64,000 nucleotides of DNA, taken from NCBI GenBank assembly GCA_016704565.1, contig JADIZV010000004.1, positions 744,001 to 808,000 of the forward strand, written 5' to 3'. The position numbers and the translations under genes were made by a program. Under the pieces are notes generated by a model that saw only the letters and a program-made list of their open reading frames with translations, did no database searches and had not been told where the DNA came from. This document shows, in pieces, positions 9,266-18,273 of this stretch (position 1 is its first letter; each line of letters starts with the position of its first letter). Origin of the DNA: Candidatus Phosphoribacter baldrii (GTDB lineage: Bacteria > Actinomycetota > Actinomycetes > Actinomycetales > Dermatophilaceae).

Positions 9266-9769
9266 TCAACGCTTGCTGTACTGAGGCGCCTTGCGGGCCT
9301 TCTTGAGACCGGCCTTCTTGCGCTCGGGAACGCGAGCGTCCCGGGTGAGGAAGCCGGCCTTCTTCAGCGCCGGGCGGTTGAGCTCCTCGTCGACCCCGTT
9401 GAGGGCGCGGGCGACACCGAGGCGGACCGCACCGGCCTGGCCCGAGGGGCCACCACCGTGGACCCGCACGAGGACGTCGTAGGCGCCGTCCAGCTCGAGG
9501 ATCTTCAGCGGCTCGTTGACCAGCTGCTGGTGGACCTTGTTGGGGAAGTACGAGTCCAGCGTGCGGCCGTTGATGGTCCACTCGCCGGTGCCGGGAACGA
9601 TCCGGACCCGGGCGATGGCCTGCTTGCGCCGGCCGGTCGCCCCGCCCGGGGCGGAGGCCGTCGGCTTGCGCACGGGGGCGCCGGCCGGGGTGGTCTGGGA
9701 CTCGGTGGTGTATTCGGAGAGCTCGGGCTCGTCGACGTCGAGCTCGATGTCCGTGGTCATGTCAGCCAT
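9266..9769 (-). CDS. rpsI: 30S ribosomal protein S9 (uS9)
   Basis: 167 residues. The conserved S9 core begins near residue 45 (TGRRKQAIARVRIVPGTGEW). It continues through YFPNKVHQQLVNEPLK and GGGPSGQAGAVRLGVARAL and ends in the basic KKARKAPQYSKR tail that reaches the ribosomal P site. A disordered acidic/Thr-rich N-terminal extension of about 44 residues (ELDVDEPELSEYTTESQTT) precedes it, as is common in actinobacteria. Its ATG overlaps the rplM stop by one base (TAATG), so translation is coupled. Confidence 0.97.
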   Translation of the reverse strand: MADMTTDIELDVDEPELSEYTTESQTTPAGAPVRKPTASAPGGATGRRKQAIARVRIVPGTGEWTINGRTLDSYFPNKVHQQLVNEPLKILELDGAYDVLVRVHGGGPSGQAGAVRLGVARALNGVDEELNRPALKKAGFLTRDARVPERKKAGLKKARKAPQYSKR

Positions 9770-10212
9770 TACTGGGCCACCTGCGTGATCTCGAAGGGCA
9801 CGGGCTTCTGTGCCGCGTGGGGGTGGGCGTCGCCGGTGTAGACCTTCAGCTTGGCCAGCTGCTGGCGAGCGAGGGAGTTCTTGGGGAGCATGCCGCGGAC
9901 GGCCTTCTCGATGGCCCGACGGGGGTCCTTGTCGAGCAGCTCGGCATAGGTCATCGACGACAGACCGCCCGGGAAGCCCGAGTGGCGGTAGGCGCGCTTG
10001 AGCTGGGCCTTGTTGCCGGTGAGGGCGACCTTCTCGGCGTTGATGATGATGACGAAGTCACCGGTGTCGACGTGCGGCGCGAAGGTCGGCTTGTGCTTGC
10101 CGCGCAGCAGCACGGCGGTCTGGCTGGCCAGCCGGCCGAGCACGACGTCCGTCGCGTCGATGACGTGCCAGGCGCGGGTGACCTCGCCGGGCTTGGGGGT
10201 GTAGGTGCGCAT
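9769..10212 (-). CDS. rplM: 50S ribosomal protein L13 (uL13)
   Basis: 147 residues, normal length, with L13 landmarks VIDATDVVLGRLASQTAVLL, HVDTGDFVIIINAEKV and AVRGMLPKNSLARQQLAKLK. The start is ATG 10212 with GGAAAG upstream (product MRTYTPKPGEVTRAWHV). It is first in an rplM-rpsI operon; a promoter candidate lies at 10354-10382. The gene diverges from an ArsR-like regulator. Confidence 0.97.
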   Translation of the reverse strand: MRTYTPKPGEVTRAWHVIDATDVVLGRLASQTAVLLRGKHKPTFAPHVDTGDFVIIINAEKVALTGNKAQLKRAYRHSGFPGGLSSMTYAELLDKDPRRAIEKAVRGMLPKNSLARQQLAKLKVYTGDAHPHAAQKPVPFEITQVAQ

Positions 10213-10248
10213 GTGCGTCACTTTCCGTTTCGGGTTCACAGCTCTCGG

Positions 10249-10327
10249 GTATGCCGTGCCCCCGGCTCCCGTGGTCGACGCCCCGTGCGGGGGTGGTCCA
10301 GCAGGTGTGGGTGGCCGCGCGGCATAC
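10249..10327 (-). other. Widely spaced inverted 7-mer pair in the rplM leader
   Basis: GTATGCC (10249) and GGCATAC (10321) lie about 65 nt apart as an inverted pair, extended by flanking G and C. The intervening GC-rich segment could fold internally. If the promoter at 10354-10382 is right, this pair lies within the rplM 5' leader and might act in attenuation. Confidence 0.4.
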
Positions 10328-10353
10328 CGCCACGCGTGGCACAACAGTCCTCA

Positions 10354-10382
10354 AGTCTACGCGTCTCTGTGGGAGCACCCAA
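10354..10382 (-). promoter_or_regulatory. Candidate rplM-rpsI promoter
   Basis: On the minus strand, TTGGGT (complement of 10377-10382), a 17-nt spacer and TAGACT (complement of 10354-10359) form a sigma-A-like promoter. Transcription would start near 10347 and give a leader of about 135 nt. Confidence 0.5.
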
Positions 10383-10474
10383 CTCGCCGACAAATGCCCG
10401 CTGACCTGCGGCGATGGACGTTCGGGTGGGGCCCGACCGGCCATATGCAAAGACTGTATGCAAAACTTCTGTGC

Positions 10475-11095
10475 ATGCTCGGCTTCGCACCGCTCACCCC
10501 GGACCAGATCCGCGTCCTGGCCCACCCGCTGCGCTCGCGCCTGGTCGAACGGCTGCGCACGCGGGGGCCGGCGACCGCCACCAAGCTGGCGAAGGAGCTC
10601 GACACCAACTCGGGAGCCACGAGCTATCACCTGCGACGGCTCGCGGCATACGGGCTGGTGCAGCCGTCGGGAGGCGGGCGAGGGCGGGAGCGCCGCTGGG
10701 AGGCGAGCGCGCGACGGCATACCGTCCCGTCGGCGGGCGTCAGCGGGACCGAGGCGGGGGCGGGCGGACAGACTGCGGCAGCCCGCGGCGCCGACCCGGA
10801 CACCGAATCGAGCCTGGACTGGCTGGACCGCGACTACGTGCGGCACTTCGCGGAGAAGGCCGAGCTCTGGCTCGACGCCGCACCCGAATGGCCGGAGCCC
10901 TGGACCGAGCCATGCGGCCTCCGCGACGGCATGGTCCTGGTCACTGCGCCACAGCTGGCCGACTTGCGCGCCGAGCTGGACGGCGTCCTCGCGCGTTATC
11001 GGCGGGTCGGGCAGGGCAACCCCAAGGCCAAACGGGTCGCGGTCTATACCTCGTGCCAGCCGCTCGACCTGGATTCGCCGCCCCTGGCCCGCTGA
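10475..11095 (+). CDS. ArsR-like helix-turn-helix regulator
   Basis: A 206-residue regulator. The winged helix spans about residues 6-75: LTPDQIRVLAHPLRSRLVER, ATATKLAKELDTNSGATSYH as the recognition helix, then LRRLAAYGLVQ and a Gly/Arg-rich wing. The C-terminal part (FAEKAELWLDAAPEWPEPW, LADLRAELDGVLARYRRVG) resembles the effector region of actinobacterial helix_turn_helix_5 proteins. The start is uncertain: ATGs at 10394 and 10445 are in frame. The direct repeat TATGCAAA (10444 and 10457) just upstream looks more like regulatory DNA than coding, so I took 10475. The gene is not part of the divergent rplM operon. Confidence 0.8.
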   Translation: MLGFAPLTPDQIRVLAHPLRSRLVERLRTRGPATATKLAKELDTNSGATSYHLRRLAAYGLVQPSGGGRGRERRWEASARRHTVPSAGVSGTEAGAGGQTAAARGADPDTESSLDWLDRDYVRHFAEKAELWLDAAPEWPEPWTEPCGLRDGMVLVTAPQLADLRAELDGVLARYRRVGQGNPKAKRVAVYTSCQPLDLDSPPLAR

Positions 11096-11110
11096 TCCAG
11101 AGGTCGGCGC

Positions 11111-12793
11111 TCACCGAGCGCGCTGGACCCGACCTTCGTCCCACACCGGCTCGACCGACTCCACGACGCGTCCGTCGGCCCGGAAGACGAAGAACCGGTC
11201 GAACCCGCGAGCGAACCACCGGTCGTGCGTCACCGCGACAACGGTCCCCTCGAAGGCGTCCAGGGCCGCCTCCAACGCCTCGGCCGAGTCGAGGTCGAGG
11301 TTGTCGGTCGGCTCGTCGAGCAACAGCAGCGTGGCCCCTGACAACTCGAGCAGCAGGATCTGGAACCGCGCCTGCTGCCCGCCCGACAGTGACTCGAAGG
11401 TCTGCTCGGCCGCCTTGGCCAGGCCGTATCGGTCGAGCACCTTGGCCGCCTCCTCGCGGCCGCGGCCGTCCCGGTGCTCGTCGCCGCGATGCAGGATCTC
11501 GGCGAGGGTCCGTCCCAGCAACGCCGGTTGGTGGTGGGTCTGGGCGAACCAGCCCGGCCGCACCCGAGCGCCCAACCGGGCCGACCCGGTATGCCGCACC
11601 GGTTCCGGCCGGGTGTCCCCCACCGGTCGATGCTCGACGTCCGGGTCGGAGCCGCCGCACGCGAGCAGCCGCAGGAAGTGTGACTTGCCGGACCCGTTGG
11701 AGCCCAGGACCGCCAGCCGTTCGCCGAACCAGATCTCGGCGTCGAAAGGCGCCATGAGACCGGTGAGCTCCAACCGGTCACAGACAATGGCCCGCTTGGC
11801 CGTCCGGCCACCGGTCAGGCGCATTCGCAGCCGCTGGGTCACCGGCACCGCCTCCGGGGGCCCGGCCTCGACGAACCGTCGCAACCGGGTCTCCGCCGCC
11901 TGCAGTTTGGGCGCCATGTCGGAGTTGTATGCCGCCTTCTGCCGATACATGACGACCAGGGCCTTGAGCTTGGCGTGCTCCTCGTCCCAGCGGCGGCGCA
12001 GCTCCTCCAGCCGTGAGTTGCGGTCCTCGCGCGCGGCGGCATACGTGCCGAACGGACCGGGGTGCACCCAGAGGGTGGAGCCCGCGGCGCCCGGCTCCAG
12101 GGTTGCGACGCGGGTGGCGACCCGGGCGAGCAGCTCTCGGTCGTGGGAGATGAACAGCACGGTCTTAGGCGACTCGATGAGGGCGTCCTCGAGCCAGCGC
12201 TTGCCGGGCACGTCGAGGTAGTTGTCCGGTTCGTCGAGCAGTAGCACCTCCTCCGGTCCGCGCAGCAACGCCTCCAGGACGACACGCTTTTGCTCTCCCC
12301 CGGACAGCGTCGAGACCGACCGCCATTGGGCCTTCTCGTAAGGCACCCCCAAGGCGGCGACGGTGCAGGTGTCCCAGAGCGTCTCCGCCTCATAGCCGCC
12401 GACGTCGCCCCAGTCGACGAGGGCCTGGGCGTAAGCAAGCTGATCGCGCTCGGTGTCGTGCTCCATGATCGCCAGCTCGGTGCGGTCGATCTCGGCCGCC
12501 GCCGCTCGGATCTTGTCCGAGGCCACTGAAAGGAGCAGGTCCCGCACCGTCGAGTCGTCGCGCACCGAGCCGATGAACTGCCGCATGACCCCGAGCCCGC
12601 CGGACCGGGTCACCGCGCCGGAGTGAGCGGCCAGGTCACCGCTGATGATCCGGGAGAGGGTTGTCTTGCCCGATCCGTTGGGGCCGACGAGAGCGATCCG
12701 CGCACCTTCACCGACGCGCAGACTCACCTCGCGCAGCAACGGTCGCCCGTCCGGGAGGTCGAAGCTCACCTGGTTGACGTCGACGTGGCCCAC
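11111..12793 (-). CDS. ABC-F family ATPase (translation-factor type)
   Basis: 560 residues with two ABC ATPase domains and no membrane segments. Domain 1 has Walker A GPNGSGKTTLS, signature LSGGEQKRVVLEALL and Walker B VLLLDEPDNYLD. Domain 2 has Walker A GSNGSGKSHF, signature LSGGQQARFQILLLE and Walker B TLLLLDEPTDNLDL. A helical linker lies between them (REDRNSRLEELRRRWDEEHA). ABC-F proteins act on the ribosome, as factors such as EttA or as antibiotic-resistance proteins; sequence alone does not decide. I chose GTG 12793 (product MGHVDVNQVSFDLPDG) because upstream residues are low-complexity. It converges on the ArsR-like gene (15 nt). Confidence 0.9.
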   Translation of the reverse strand: MGHVDVNQVSFDLPDGRPLLREVSLRVGEGARIALVGPNGSGKTTLSRIISGDLAAHSGAVTRSGGLGVMRQFIGSVRDDSTVRDLLLSVASDKIRAAAAEIDRTELAIMEHDTERDQLAYAQALVDWGDVGGYEAETLWDTCTVAALGVPYEKAQWRSVSTLSGGEQKRVVLEALLRGPEEVLLLDEPDNYLDVPGKRWLEDALIESPKTVLFISHDRELLARVATRVATLEPGAAGSTLWVHPGPFGTYAAAREDRNSRLEELRRRWDEEHAKLKALVVMYRQKAAYNSDMAPKLQAAETRLRRFVEAGPPEAVPVTQRLRMRLTGGRTAKRAIVCDRLELTGLMAPFDAEIWFGERLAVLGSNGSGKSHFLRLLACGGSDPDVEHRPVGDTRPEPVRHTGSARLGARVRPGWFAQTHHQPALLGRTLAEILHRGDEHRDGRGREEAAKVLDRYGLAKAAEQTFESLSGGQQARFQILLLELSGATLLLLDEPTDNLDLDSAEALEAALDAFEGTVVAVTHDRWFARGFDRFFVFRADGRVVESVEPVWDEGRVQRAR

Positions 12794-12938
12794 GAGGGGG
12801 CAGTCTCCCGTATGCCGCCCGCTCCCGTCATCTGGTTTGGCTGCCTCCAGCCGCTGGGGTCGGTGCACTCGACGTCCGCGTGGCTCCCGACGTCGCGGTT
12901 CGGGTGGCGACGCCGACGCGCGAATCTTGGGGTGATGT

Positions 12939-12979
12939 GTGACCATTGTGACCAGAGTGACGACGTGACCGTCGCTGAC
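12939..12979 (+). promoter_or_regulatory. GTGAC iterons upstream of the amidase
   Basis: GTGACC (12939), GTGACC (12948), GTGACG (12957), GTGACC (12965) and a weaker CTGACC (12974) recur at 8-9 nt spacing on one strand, 63-103 nt before the amidase start. Direct repeats with about 9-nt spacing suit an OmpR-type response regulator such as MtrA, which controls cell-wall hydrolases in actinobacteria. Confidence 0.5.
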
Positions 12980-13041
12980 CACATTTGCCGCTGGGTGCCC
13001 CGGGGTGACCACGCAGCGCCTGACGACAGGGGACGCCCTTC

Positions 13042-15228
13042 ATGGTCAAGGTCAATCCGGGTCTGCGAACTCCGGCAATCATCTCCCTGGCGATGCTCCT
13101 CCTCGCGGCACCCACGGCGCCGATGCCATTCGTCGGCGGAGGCACCCCCGACTCGCACAGCCGCGTCTCGCTCAAAGGAGCGCCGATCGAGTCGCTGACC
13201 GCGGCGGGGCCGGCAACCGACCTCCCGGGGGCGACGCCGGTCACGGCGCCTGACCTTCCCGCCGCTGGGCCAGCAGCCGCCGCCCCTTCAGCGCGTGGCA
13301 GCAGTGCCGCCAACGTCCGCGGTCCCGGTGCTGCCGATGACCTCGTCGTGTCGCTCCCGGTCGCTCGCGGTGGCGTGGTCGGGCTGACCTGGCCATCGGG
13401 GACTGCCAACGTGACCGGTGCCGCGGTCCGCACCCTCGGTGCGACGGGGTGGAGCCAGTGGTACCTCAGCCCAGTGGAAGCGGTCGTCGATCCCGCCGGC
13501 GGACGGGACCAGCGTCCAGGGACCGAGCCCTTCTGGGTCGGGCTCGACGTGACACGCATCCAGGTCAGGCCGGCTGCGGCCGCTCGAAGCTCCTTCGAGA
13601 CCGGACAACTGGACGTCTTCACTCCGGGGACCTCGCCGGCGCCTTCCGGACCGGCGGCGCGAGCGGCCGCCGCCCCCGTGCAGCTGTCTATCGTGACCCG
13701 CTCTCAATGGGGGGCTGACGAGACCCTGCGCAACGGCTGCGTGCCCGACTGGGCAGACACCACCCGCGCGGCCACCGTCCACCACACCGCCGGCACGAAC
13801 ACCTACACCCCGGAACAGGCCCCCGGCATCGTCCGGGGCATCATGAGCTACCACATCACGGTCCGAGGCTGGTGCGACATCGGCTACCACGCCCTCGTCG
13901 ACAAGTACGGCACCATCTACGAGGGTCGAATCGGCGGGCTGACCAACCCGATCATCGGCGCCCACACGCTCGGTTTCAACCGGCGCAACTTCGGCGTCTC
14001 GGTCATGGGTGACTTCACCACCACCGACGTTCCGGCGGCTGCCGTTGACTCGGTGGCCAAGGTCATTGCCATGCGGTTCCACGACTTCTACGTGAATCCC
14101 AACGGCACTGCCACCCTGACGAGCGCAGACTCCGGCTCGCTCTATCCCGCAGGAACCGAGGTCACGGTTCCCACGATCGACGGGCACCGCGACTTCCAGT
14201 CCACCGCGTGTCCCGGGGCCAAGCTGTATGCCGCCCTTCCCACCATCCGCGCGAAGGTGGCCGCTCTTGTGCTCTACACGGACAGCGACCTCTACGCCCG
14301 CTATCAGGTGCTGGGCGGGAAGGCGGTCATGGGTGAGATCGGGATGGGCGAGGCAACCCTCTTCGGACATCGACACCTGGGGTATGCCAACGGCTGGGGG
14401 ACGTGGACCCGAGCCGACGGGTCATTCATCGAACTCGGGCCCGCGTTCGATCGCTTCTTCGCCCAGTGGGGAGCCGCCTCATGGGGTGACCCGCTCCCGG
14501 AGAAGCCCGTCCCTGGCGGGGTCTCACTGGAATTCACCGGCACGTCGGTACGTCTGGTCTGGTCGCCCGAGACAGGCACCGGCATGGTCCTCGGCGCCAT
14601 CCGCACCTACTGGGAGAAGAAGGGCGCACTCCAGTCGTGGATCGGCATGCCCGTCGAGCAAGAGATCGTCCAGCCGGGAGGCGTGTCCCAGCAGTTCTCG
14701 GTGGGTCGCGTGTGGTGGTCGCCGACGACAGGCGCCTTCACGACGCTGGGCGCCATCGGCTCACGGTATGCCGCCCTGGGCCCGGCAGTCCTGGGCTTCC
14801 CCACCTCCGAGGACACATCGGTTGCCCCTGATGGGGGACGGCAACGGTTCCAGCGTGGCTGGATCTACTGGTCCCCAGGCACCGGCGCGCATCCGACCTG
14901 GGGGGCAATCCACAGCGGATGGCAGGCCGGCGGCGGCGTCACGTGGCTGGGCTACCCCACATCTGACGAGGCGACGACCAGCCCAACCGGGGTCGGTCAA
15001 GACTTCGAACGCGGATCCATCTACTGGTCGAGCACAACGCCGGCGATCGCGGTGTATCGCGGCATCCACACGGTCTACGTGTCGGCCGGTGGACCCGGAG
15101 GATGTCTGGGCTACCCGATCGCCGGGGAGTCTCAAGCGACGGCAGGTGCGGTGAGCCAGAAGTTCCAGCACGGTTCGATCACCTTCCCCCTCGATGGCCG
15201 GGCTGCGTCATTCGTCTGCACCCTCTGA
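13042..15228 (+). CDS. Secreted N-acetylmuramoyl-L-alanine amidase with LGFP repeats
   Basis: 728 residues. A signal peptide (about 1-28, PAIISLAMLLLAAPTAP) precedes an Ala/Pro-rich stretch and a beta-rich segment. The amidase_2/PGRP zinc domain (about 220-400) starts at VTRSQWGADE. It includes ATVHHTAGTNTYT, ITVRGWCDIGYHALVDKYG and IDGHRDFQSTACPGAKLY, with plausible zinc ligands in VHHTAG and HRDFQSTACPG. The C-terminal 310 residues are about six LGFP-type repeats (WIGMPV, VLGFPTSED, WLGYPTSDE, CLGYPIAGE), which bind the cell envelope. It likely cleaves the peptidoglycan stem peptide at the cell surface. Iterated GTGAC sites lie upstream and a 20-bp tandem repeat overlaps its stop. Confidence 0.93.
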   Translation: MVKVNPGLRTPAIISLAMLLLAAPTAPMPFVGGGTPDSHSRVSLKGAPIESLTAAGPATDLPGATPVTAPDLPAAGPAAAAPSARGSSAANVRGPGAADDLVVSLPVARGGVVGLTWPSGTANVTGAAVRTLGATGWSQWYLSPVEAVVDPAGGRDQRPGTEPFWVGLDVTRIQVRPAAAARSSFETGQLDVFTPGTSPAPSGPAARAAAAPVQLSIVTRSQWGADETLRNGCVPDWADTTRAATVHHTAGTNTYTPEQAPGIVRGIMSYHITVRGWCDIGYHALVDKYGTIYEGRIGGLTNPIIGAHTLGFNRRNFGVSVMGDFTTTDVPAAAVDSVAKVIAMRFHDFYVNPNGTATLTSADSGSLYPAGTEVTVPTIDGHRDFQSTACPGAKLYAALPTIRAKVAALVLYTDSDLYARYQVLGGKAVMGEIGMGEATLFGHRHLGYANGWGTWTRADGSFIELGPAFDRFFAQWGAASWGDPLPEKPVPGGVSLEFTGTSVRLVWSPETGTGMVLGAIRTYWEKKGALQSWIGMPVEQEIVQPGGVSQQFSVGRVWWSPTTGAFTTLGAIGSRYAALGPAVLGFPTSEDTSVAPDGGRQRFQRGWIYWSPGTGAHPTWGAIHSGWQAGGGVTWLGYPTSDEATTSPTGVGQDFERGSIYWSSTTPAIAVYRGIHTVYVSAGGPGGCLGYPIAGESQATAGAVSQKFQHGSITFPLDGRAASFVCTL

Positions 15229-15310
15229 CGGCCAGGCGCACCCTCTGACGGCCAGGCGCACCCTCTGACGGCCAGGCGCACCCTCTGACGGCCAGGCGCA
15301 CCCTGTGACG
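15221..15310 (+). repeat. 20-bp tandem repeat over the amidase stop codon
   Basis: CCCTCTGACGGCCAGGCGCA occurs four times without change (15221, 15241, 15261, 15281), followed by a diverged partial copy (15301, CCCTGTGACG). The first copy includes the last codons and TGA stop of the amidase. There are no spacers. It looks like recent slippage duplication of the gene end. Confidence 0.97.
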
Positions 15311-15353
15311 ACCGGCTCAGGTCGGTCGACCCCTACGCCGATGCAGGCTGTGC

Positions 15354-16745
15354 CTACAGCAGTTCAGCCGAGCCGGAGCCAGCCGCGCCCTCGCTGGGAG
15401 GCGCCGCGGCATAGGCCCGGGAGAGCAACCGGTAGGGCGGTGACGCGAAGGCGATCAGGACGGCGACCAGCATGAGCGCTCCCGCGAGGAGGAAGATCAG
15501 CGCGATCCCGCGGGTCTCTCCGGTCCCCAACAGCCAGGCGAACCGCATCGCTCCCTCGTCTGTGGCCAGGTATGGGATCAACCAGAATTGCGCGAGCGGC
15601 CCGATCAGGAAGGCCGAGATGGGGCTGGCTGCCGCCTCGACACTCTGGGCGAATCCGAACACCCGCCCCTGGCTGCGATAGGGCACCACCCGCTGGAGGA
15701 TGGTCTGCTCTGCAGCCTCGGCGATCGGGATGAGGCACATGTACAGCAGGATCCCGCCGGCATACAGCCACCAGACCTCACGAATCGTGAAGAACATTCC
15801 GATGCCGGCAACGACAACGTTGGTCAGCAGCAGCGACCGTAGCGGCGTCGCGCCCAACCCGAACTTGGCCACCCACGCGCCACCGATGATGAACCCCACG
15901 CTGGTGACTCCGAGGACGATCCCCCAGGCCTCGACCGAGAACAAGGTCAGTCCATAGGGGTCCATGAGGGCCATGAACACCCCGCCGACGAGGTTGTTGA
16001 AGGTAGCGAAGAAGATCAGCGCCAGCAGGCCCGGGACGGCTTGGATCGCCTGCCATGCGCCGCGAACGTCGACGTGGCCTTTCGGGTCATCGGCGTGGCG
16101 CGTCGGCGGCACCTCGGGGATCTGGATGCTCAGCACGTGCGCCAACGCCAGCGCGGTCAGCCCGATCGCGATGACCAACGTCCACCCCATGCCGAGCAAG
16201 CCGACCGCCAAGCCGCTGAACACGCTGGTCACCATGAAACCCAGCCCTTGGACCGAGCCCACCAAGCCGTTGGCCTTGTCTCGTTCATCGGCCGGGACCA
16301 GCAGGGTGACCGTGGTCGACAGGGCGATGTTGCGCATGCTCTCGACCACGGCCCCAACAAGAATGACCACGACGAACACCCAGAACACCGGGCCGGTCCA
16401 ATCGACCAGGCGCTCCTCCGGGAAGGCGACGAACAGCAGACCCGCGACAACGAACGTCACCAAGGTGACCAGGGTCGACCCGAGCATGATCCGCTTCTTG
16501 AGATGGCGGTCCACGAGCGTGCCGAACACCGTCCCGAACGCTGCGATCAGCAGCATGAACGACCCCCCGATGATCGAGGTCGCCAGCACTGACCGGGTCT
16601 CCACGTAGGCCCAGAACGTCAGCGCGAACCACAGGAAACTCGTCGTTACGTTGGCGAGCAACGTGTTGACCAAGGCCCAGCGGAACGCCCGGACCGTGGC
16701 GGGTCCGCGCTCGATACCAGGCGGGAGTAAGGCCGAGGATTCCAT
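15354..16745 (-). CDS. MFS transporter
   Basis: 463 residues with about 12 hydrophobic segments, for example LWFALTFWAYVETRSVLATS and VFWVFVVVILVGAVVESMRN. The loop between helices 2 and 3 is GTLVDRHLKKRIMLGST, the usual MFS DR/K motif, and a larger central loop (IPEVPPTRHADDPKGHVDV) splits the two halves. The layout resembles EntS/MFS_3 type exporters; the substrate is unknown. It starts at ATG 16745 and diverges from the PLP decarboxylase with only 67 nt between starts, so a shared regulatory region is likely. Confidence 0.9.
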   Translation of the reverse strand: MESSALLPPGIERGPATVRAFRWALVNTLLANVTTSFLWFALTFWAYVETRSVLATSIIGGSFMLLIAAFGTVFGTLVDRHLKKRIMLGSTLVTLVTFVVAGLLFVAFPEERLVDWTGPVFWVFVVVILVGAVVESMRNIALSTTVTLLVPADERDKANGLVGSVQGLGFMVTSVFSGLAVGLLGMGWTLVIAIGLTALALAHVLSIQIPEVPPTRHADDPKGHVDVRGAWQAIQAVPGLLALIFFATFNNLVGGVFMALMDPYGLTLFSVEAWGIVLGVTSVGFIIGGAWVAKFGLGATPLRSLLLTNVVVAGIGMFFTIREVWWLYAGGILLYMCLIPIAEAAEQTILQRVVPYRSQGRVFGFAQSVEAAASPISAFLIGPLAQFWLIPYLATDEGAMRFAWLLGTGETRGIALIFLLAGALMLVAVLIAFASPPYRLLSRAYAAAPPSEGAAGSGSAELL

Positions 16746-16812
16746 CGGGTCACCCTAAGCGCCGCCACCGACAAGGCCCTGCCGAACCTCGGCCCGGTCC
16801 TACGCTGGTCGG

Positions 16813-18273
16813 ATGCGCAGCCACCCCGCGTCGGCCGACTATGCCCGCCACCTCTCCCTGATCGGCGCGGCGCTGGATGCCCGCATCACTCACCCGACCG
16901 GTGACCCGCTCCCTCGCCGTTCGACCTGGGGACCGGCCCTGGACGTCGCCCTACCACGACGCGGCCTCGGACCCGATGCCGTCCTCGACGAGGTCGTCGC
17001 TCACCTGATCCCCAACGGCATGCGGGCCGTCGATCCCGAGTGGTCGGGATGGATCCTCTCCGCGGCCGAGTCGAGCGTCCTCGCGGCGACGGCGGCGGCC
17101 GCGGTCACTGGCCCGCAGCGCTATCTGCTCACGGCATACAACCTCGTCGAGGACGTGTCGCTGAGGTGGCTCGCGCAGGTGTGCGGCCTCGACCCGGAGC
17201 GAATGAAAGGGATCTACTCCAGCGGCGGCTCGGTCGCCAACCTCGTGGCCCTCGGCGCCGCGCGGCAGTGGGCCTACGAGCAGCGCGGCGTCGACGTGGC
17301 CGCGGACGGCATGGCCGCAGCCGGGCGTCCGGGCGCGATCTACGCGTCAAGCGAGACCCACCACACCGTCCTGCGGGCTGCCGCGGTCCTCGGGCTCGGC
17401 CGCAGCGCAGTCCGCGAGATCCCTGTCGACCATCGGCAGCGCATGGACGTGGCTGCCCTCGCCGAGCGGCTCACCGCCGACCGCGCTGCCGACGTCGTCC
17501 CCATCGCCGTCGTCGCCAACGCCGGGACGACGAATACCGGTGCCATCGACCCGATTCGAGCCATCGGCGAGCTCGCCCACGAGCACGGCGCGTGGTTCCA
17601 TGTCGACGGCGCTTATGGCCTCGTCGCCTGGGCCGACGAACGGGTCAGGCCGCTGTTGGACGGTCTCGACCTGGCCGACTCGGCGATCGTCGACCCGCAC
17701 AAATGGCTTTCCGCCCCGACCGGCATCGGTGCCACGTTCGTCCGCGACCCGACCATCCTCGAGCGGGCCTTCACCCAGGAGCCAGCGGCCTACCTCGCCG
17801 CGATCGACGCACCCGCTGACGTCCAAGTTTCAGTGGAGTCGATGGGAATCCACTACGGCGACATGGGAGTCGAGCTCTCGGCCCCCGCGCGTGGCACCGC
17901 CGTCTGGGCGACCCTGCTCGCGCTCGGCAGCGAGGGCGTCGCGGCTCGGGTGCGTGAAGACCGGGACCTCGCGGCATACCTCTCGCGGTTGGCCCACGAG
18001 CACCCCCGGCTGGAAGTGCTCGCCGAGCCGACGTTGTCGATCACGTGCTTCCGGTATGCCGTGCCCGCGACCTCCCCGTCCGACGCGGACGCGCTGACCG
18101 AGGCGATCTACCACCGCCTGGTGCGGACGACGCCCTACGTGCCGAGCACGACCCGCGTCGCCGGGGCCTTGGCGATCCGGCCGTGTTTCACCAACCCCCG
18201 CACCGATGTCGAGCACGTCGCCGGGCTGGCCGACGCCGTGGCCCGGATCGGCGATGAGCTCACCGGTCGCTGA
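16813..18273 (+). CDS. PLP-dependent decarboxylase (group II, AADC/GAD-like)
   Basis: 486 residues. The cofactor-binding lysine is Lys297 in SAIVDPHKWLSAPTG. Other hallmarks are SSGGSVANLVALGAAR, ASSETHHTVLRAA, VVANAGTTNTGAIDPI and WFHVDGAYGLVAW (Asp contacting the PLP ring). This is the group II amino acid decarboxylase fold covering aromatic amino acid, glutamate and diaminobutyrate decarboxylases; substrate cannot be assigned. It diverges from the MFS transporter, which could export the amine product or an antiport partner. Its last 14 nt overlap the convergent truA end. Confidence 0.9.
   Translation: MRSHPASADYARHLSLIGAALDARITHPTGDPLPRRSTWGPALDVALPRRGLGPDAVLDEVVAHLIPNGMRAVDPEWSGWILSAAESSVLAATAAAAVTGPQRYLLTAYNLVEDVSLRWLAQVCGLDPERMKGIYSSGGSVANLVALGAARQWAYEQRGVDVAADGMAAAGRPGAIYASSETHHTVLRAAAVLGLGRSAVREIPVDHRQRMDVAALAERLTADRAADVVPIAVVANAGTTNTGAIDPIRAIGELAHEHGAWFHVDGAYGLVAWADERVRPLLDGLDLADSAIVDPHKWLSAPTGIGATFVRDPTILERAFTQEPAAYLAAIDAPADVQVSVESMGIHYGDMGVELSAPARGTAVWATLLALGSEGVAARVREDRDLAAYLSRLAHEHPRLEVLAEPTLSITCFRYAVPATSPSDADALTEAIYHRLVRTTPYVPSTTRVAGALAIRPCFTNPRTDVEHVAGLADAVARIGDELTGR

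Noticed and set aside
7885..9306. A 473-codon open frame antisense to glmM
   Set aside because: glmM with intact phosphoserine and sugar-binding motifs occupies the other strand.
10205..10474. Longer N-terminus for the ArsR-like regulator beginning inside the rplM leader
   Set aside because: Upstream codons overlap the rplM promoter candidate and TATGCAAA direct repeats and give low-complexity protein.
11111..12793. Naming the ABC-F protein as an antibiotic-resistance determinant
   Set aside because: ABC-F resistance proteins and housekeeping factors cannot be separated from motifs alone, and no resistance context is present.
12794..13012. Longer N-terminus for the ABC-F protein
   Set aside because: The extra 70 residues are Arg/Pro-rich without similarity to ABC-F proteins, and overlap the amidase regulatory region.
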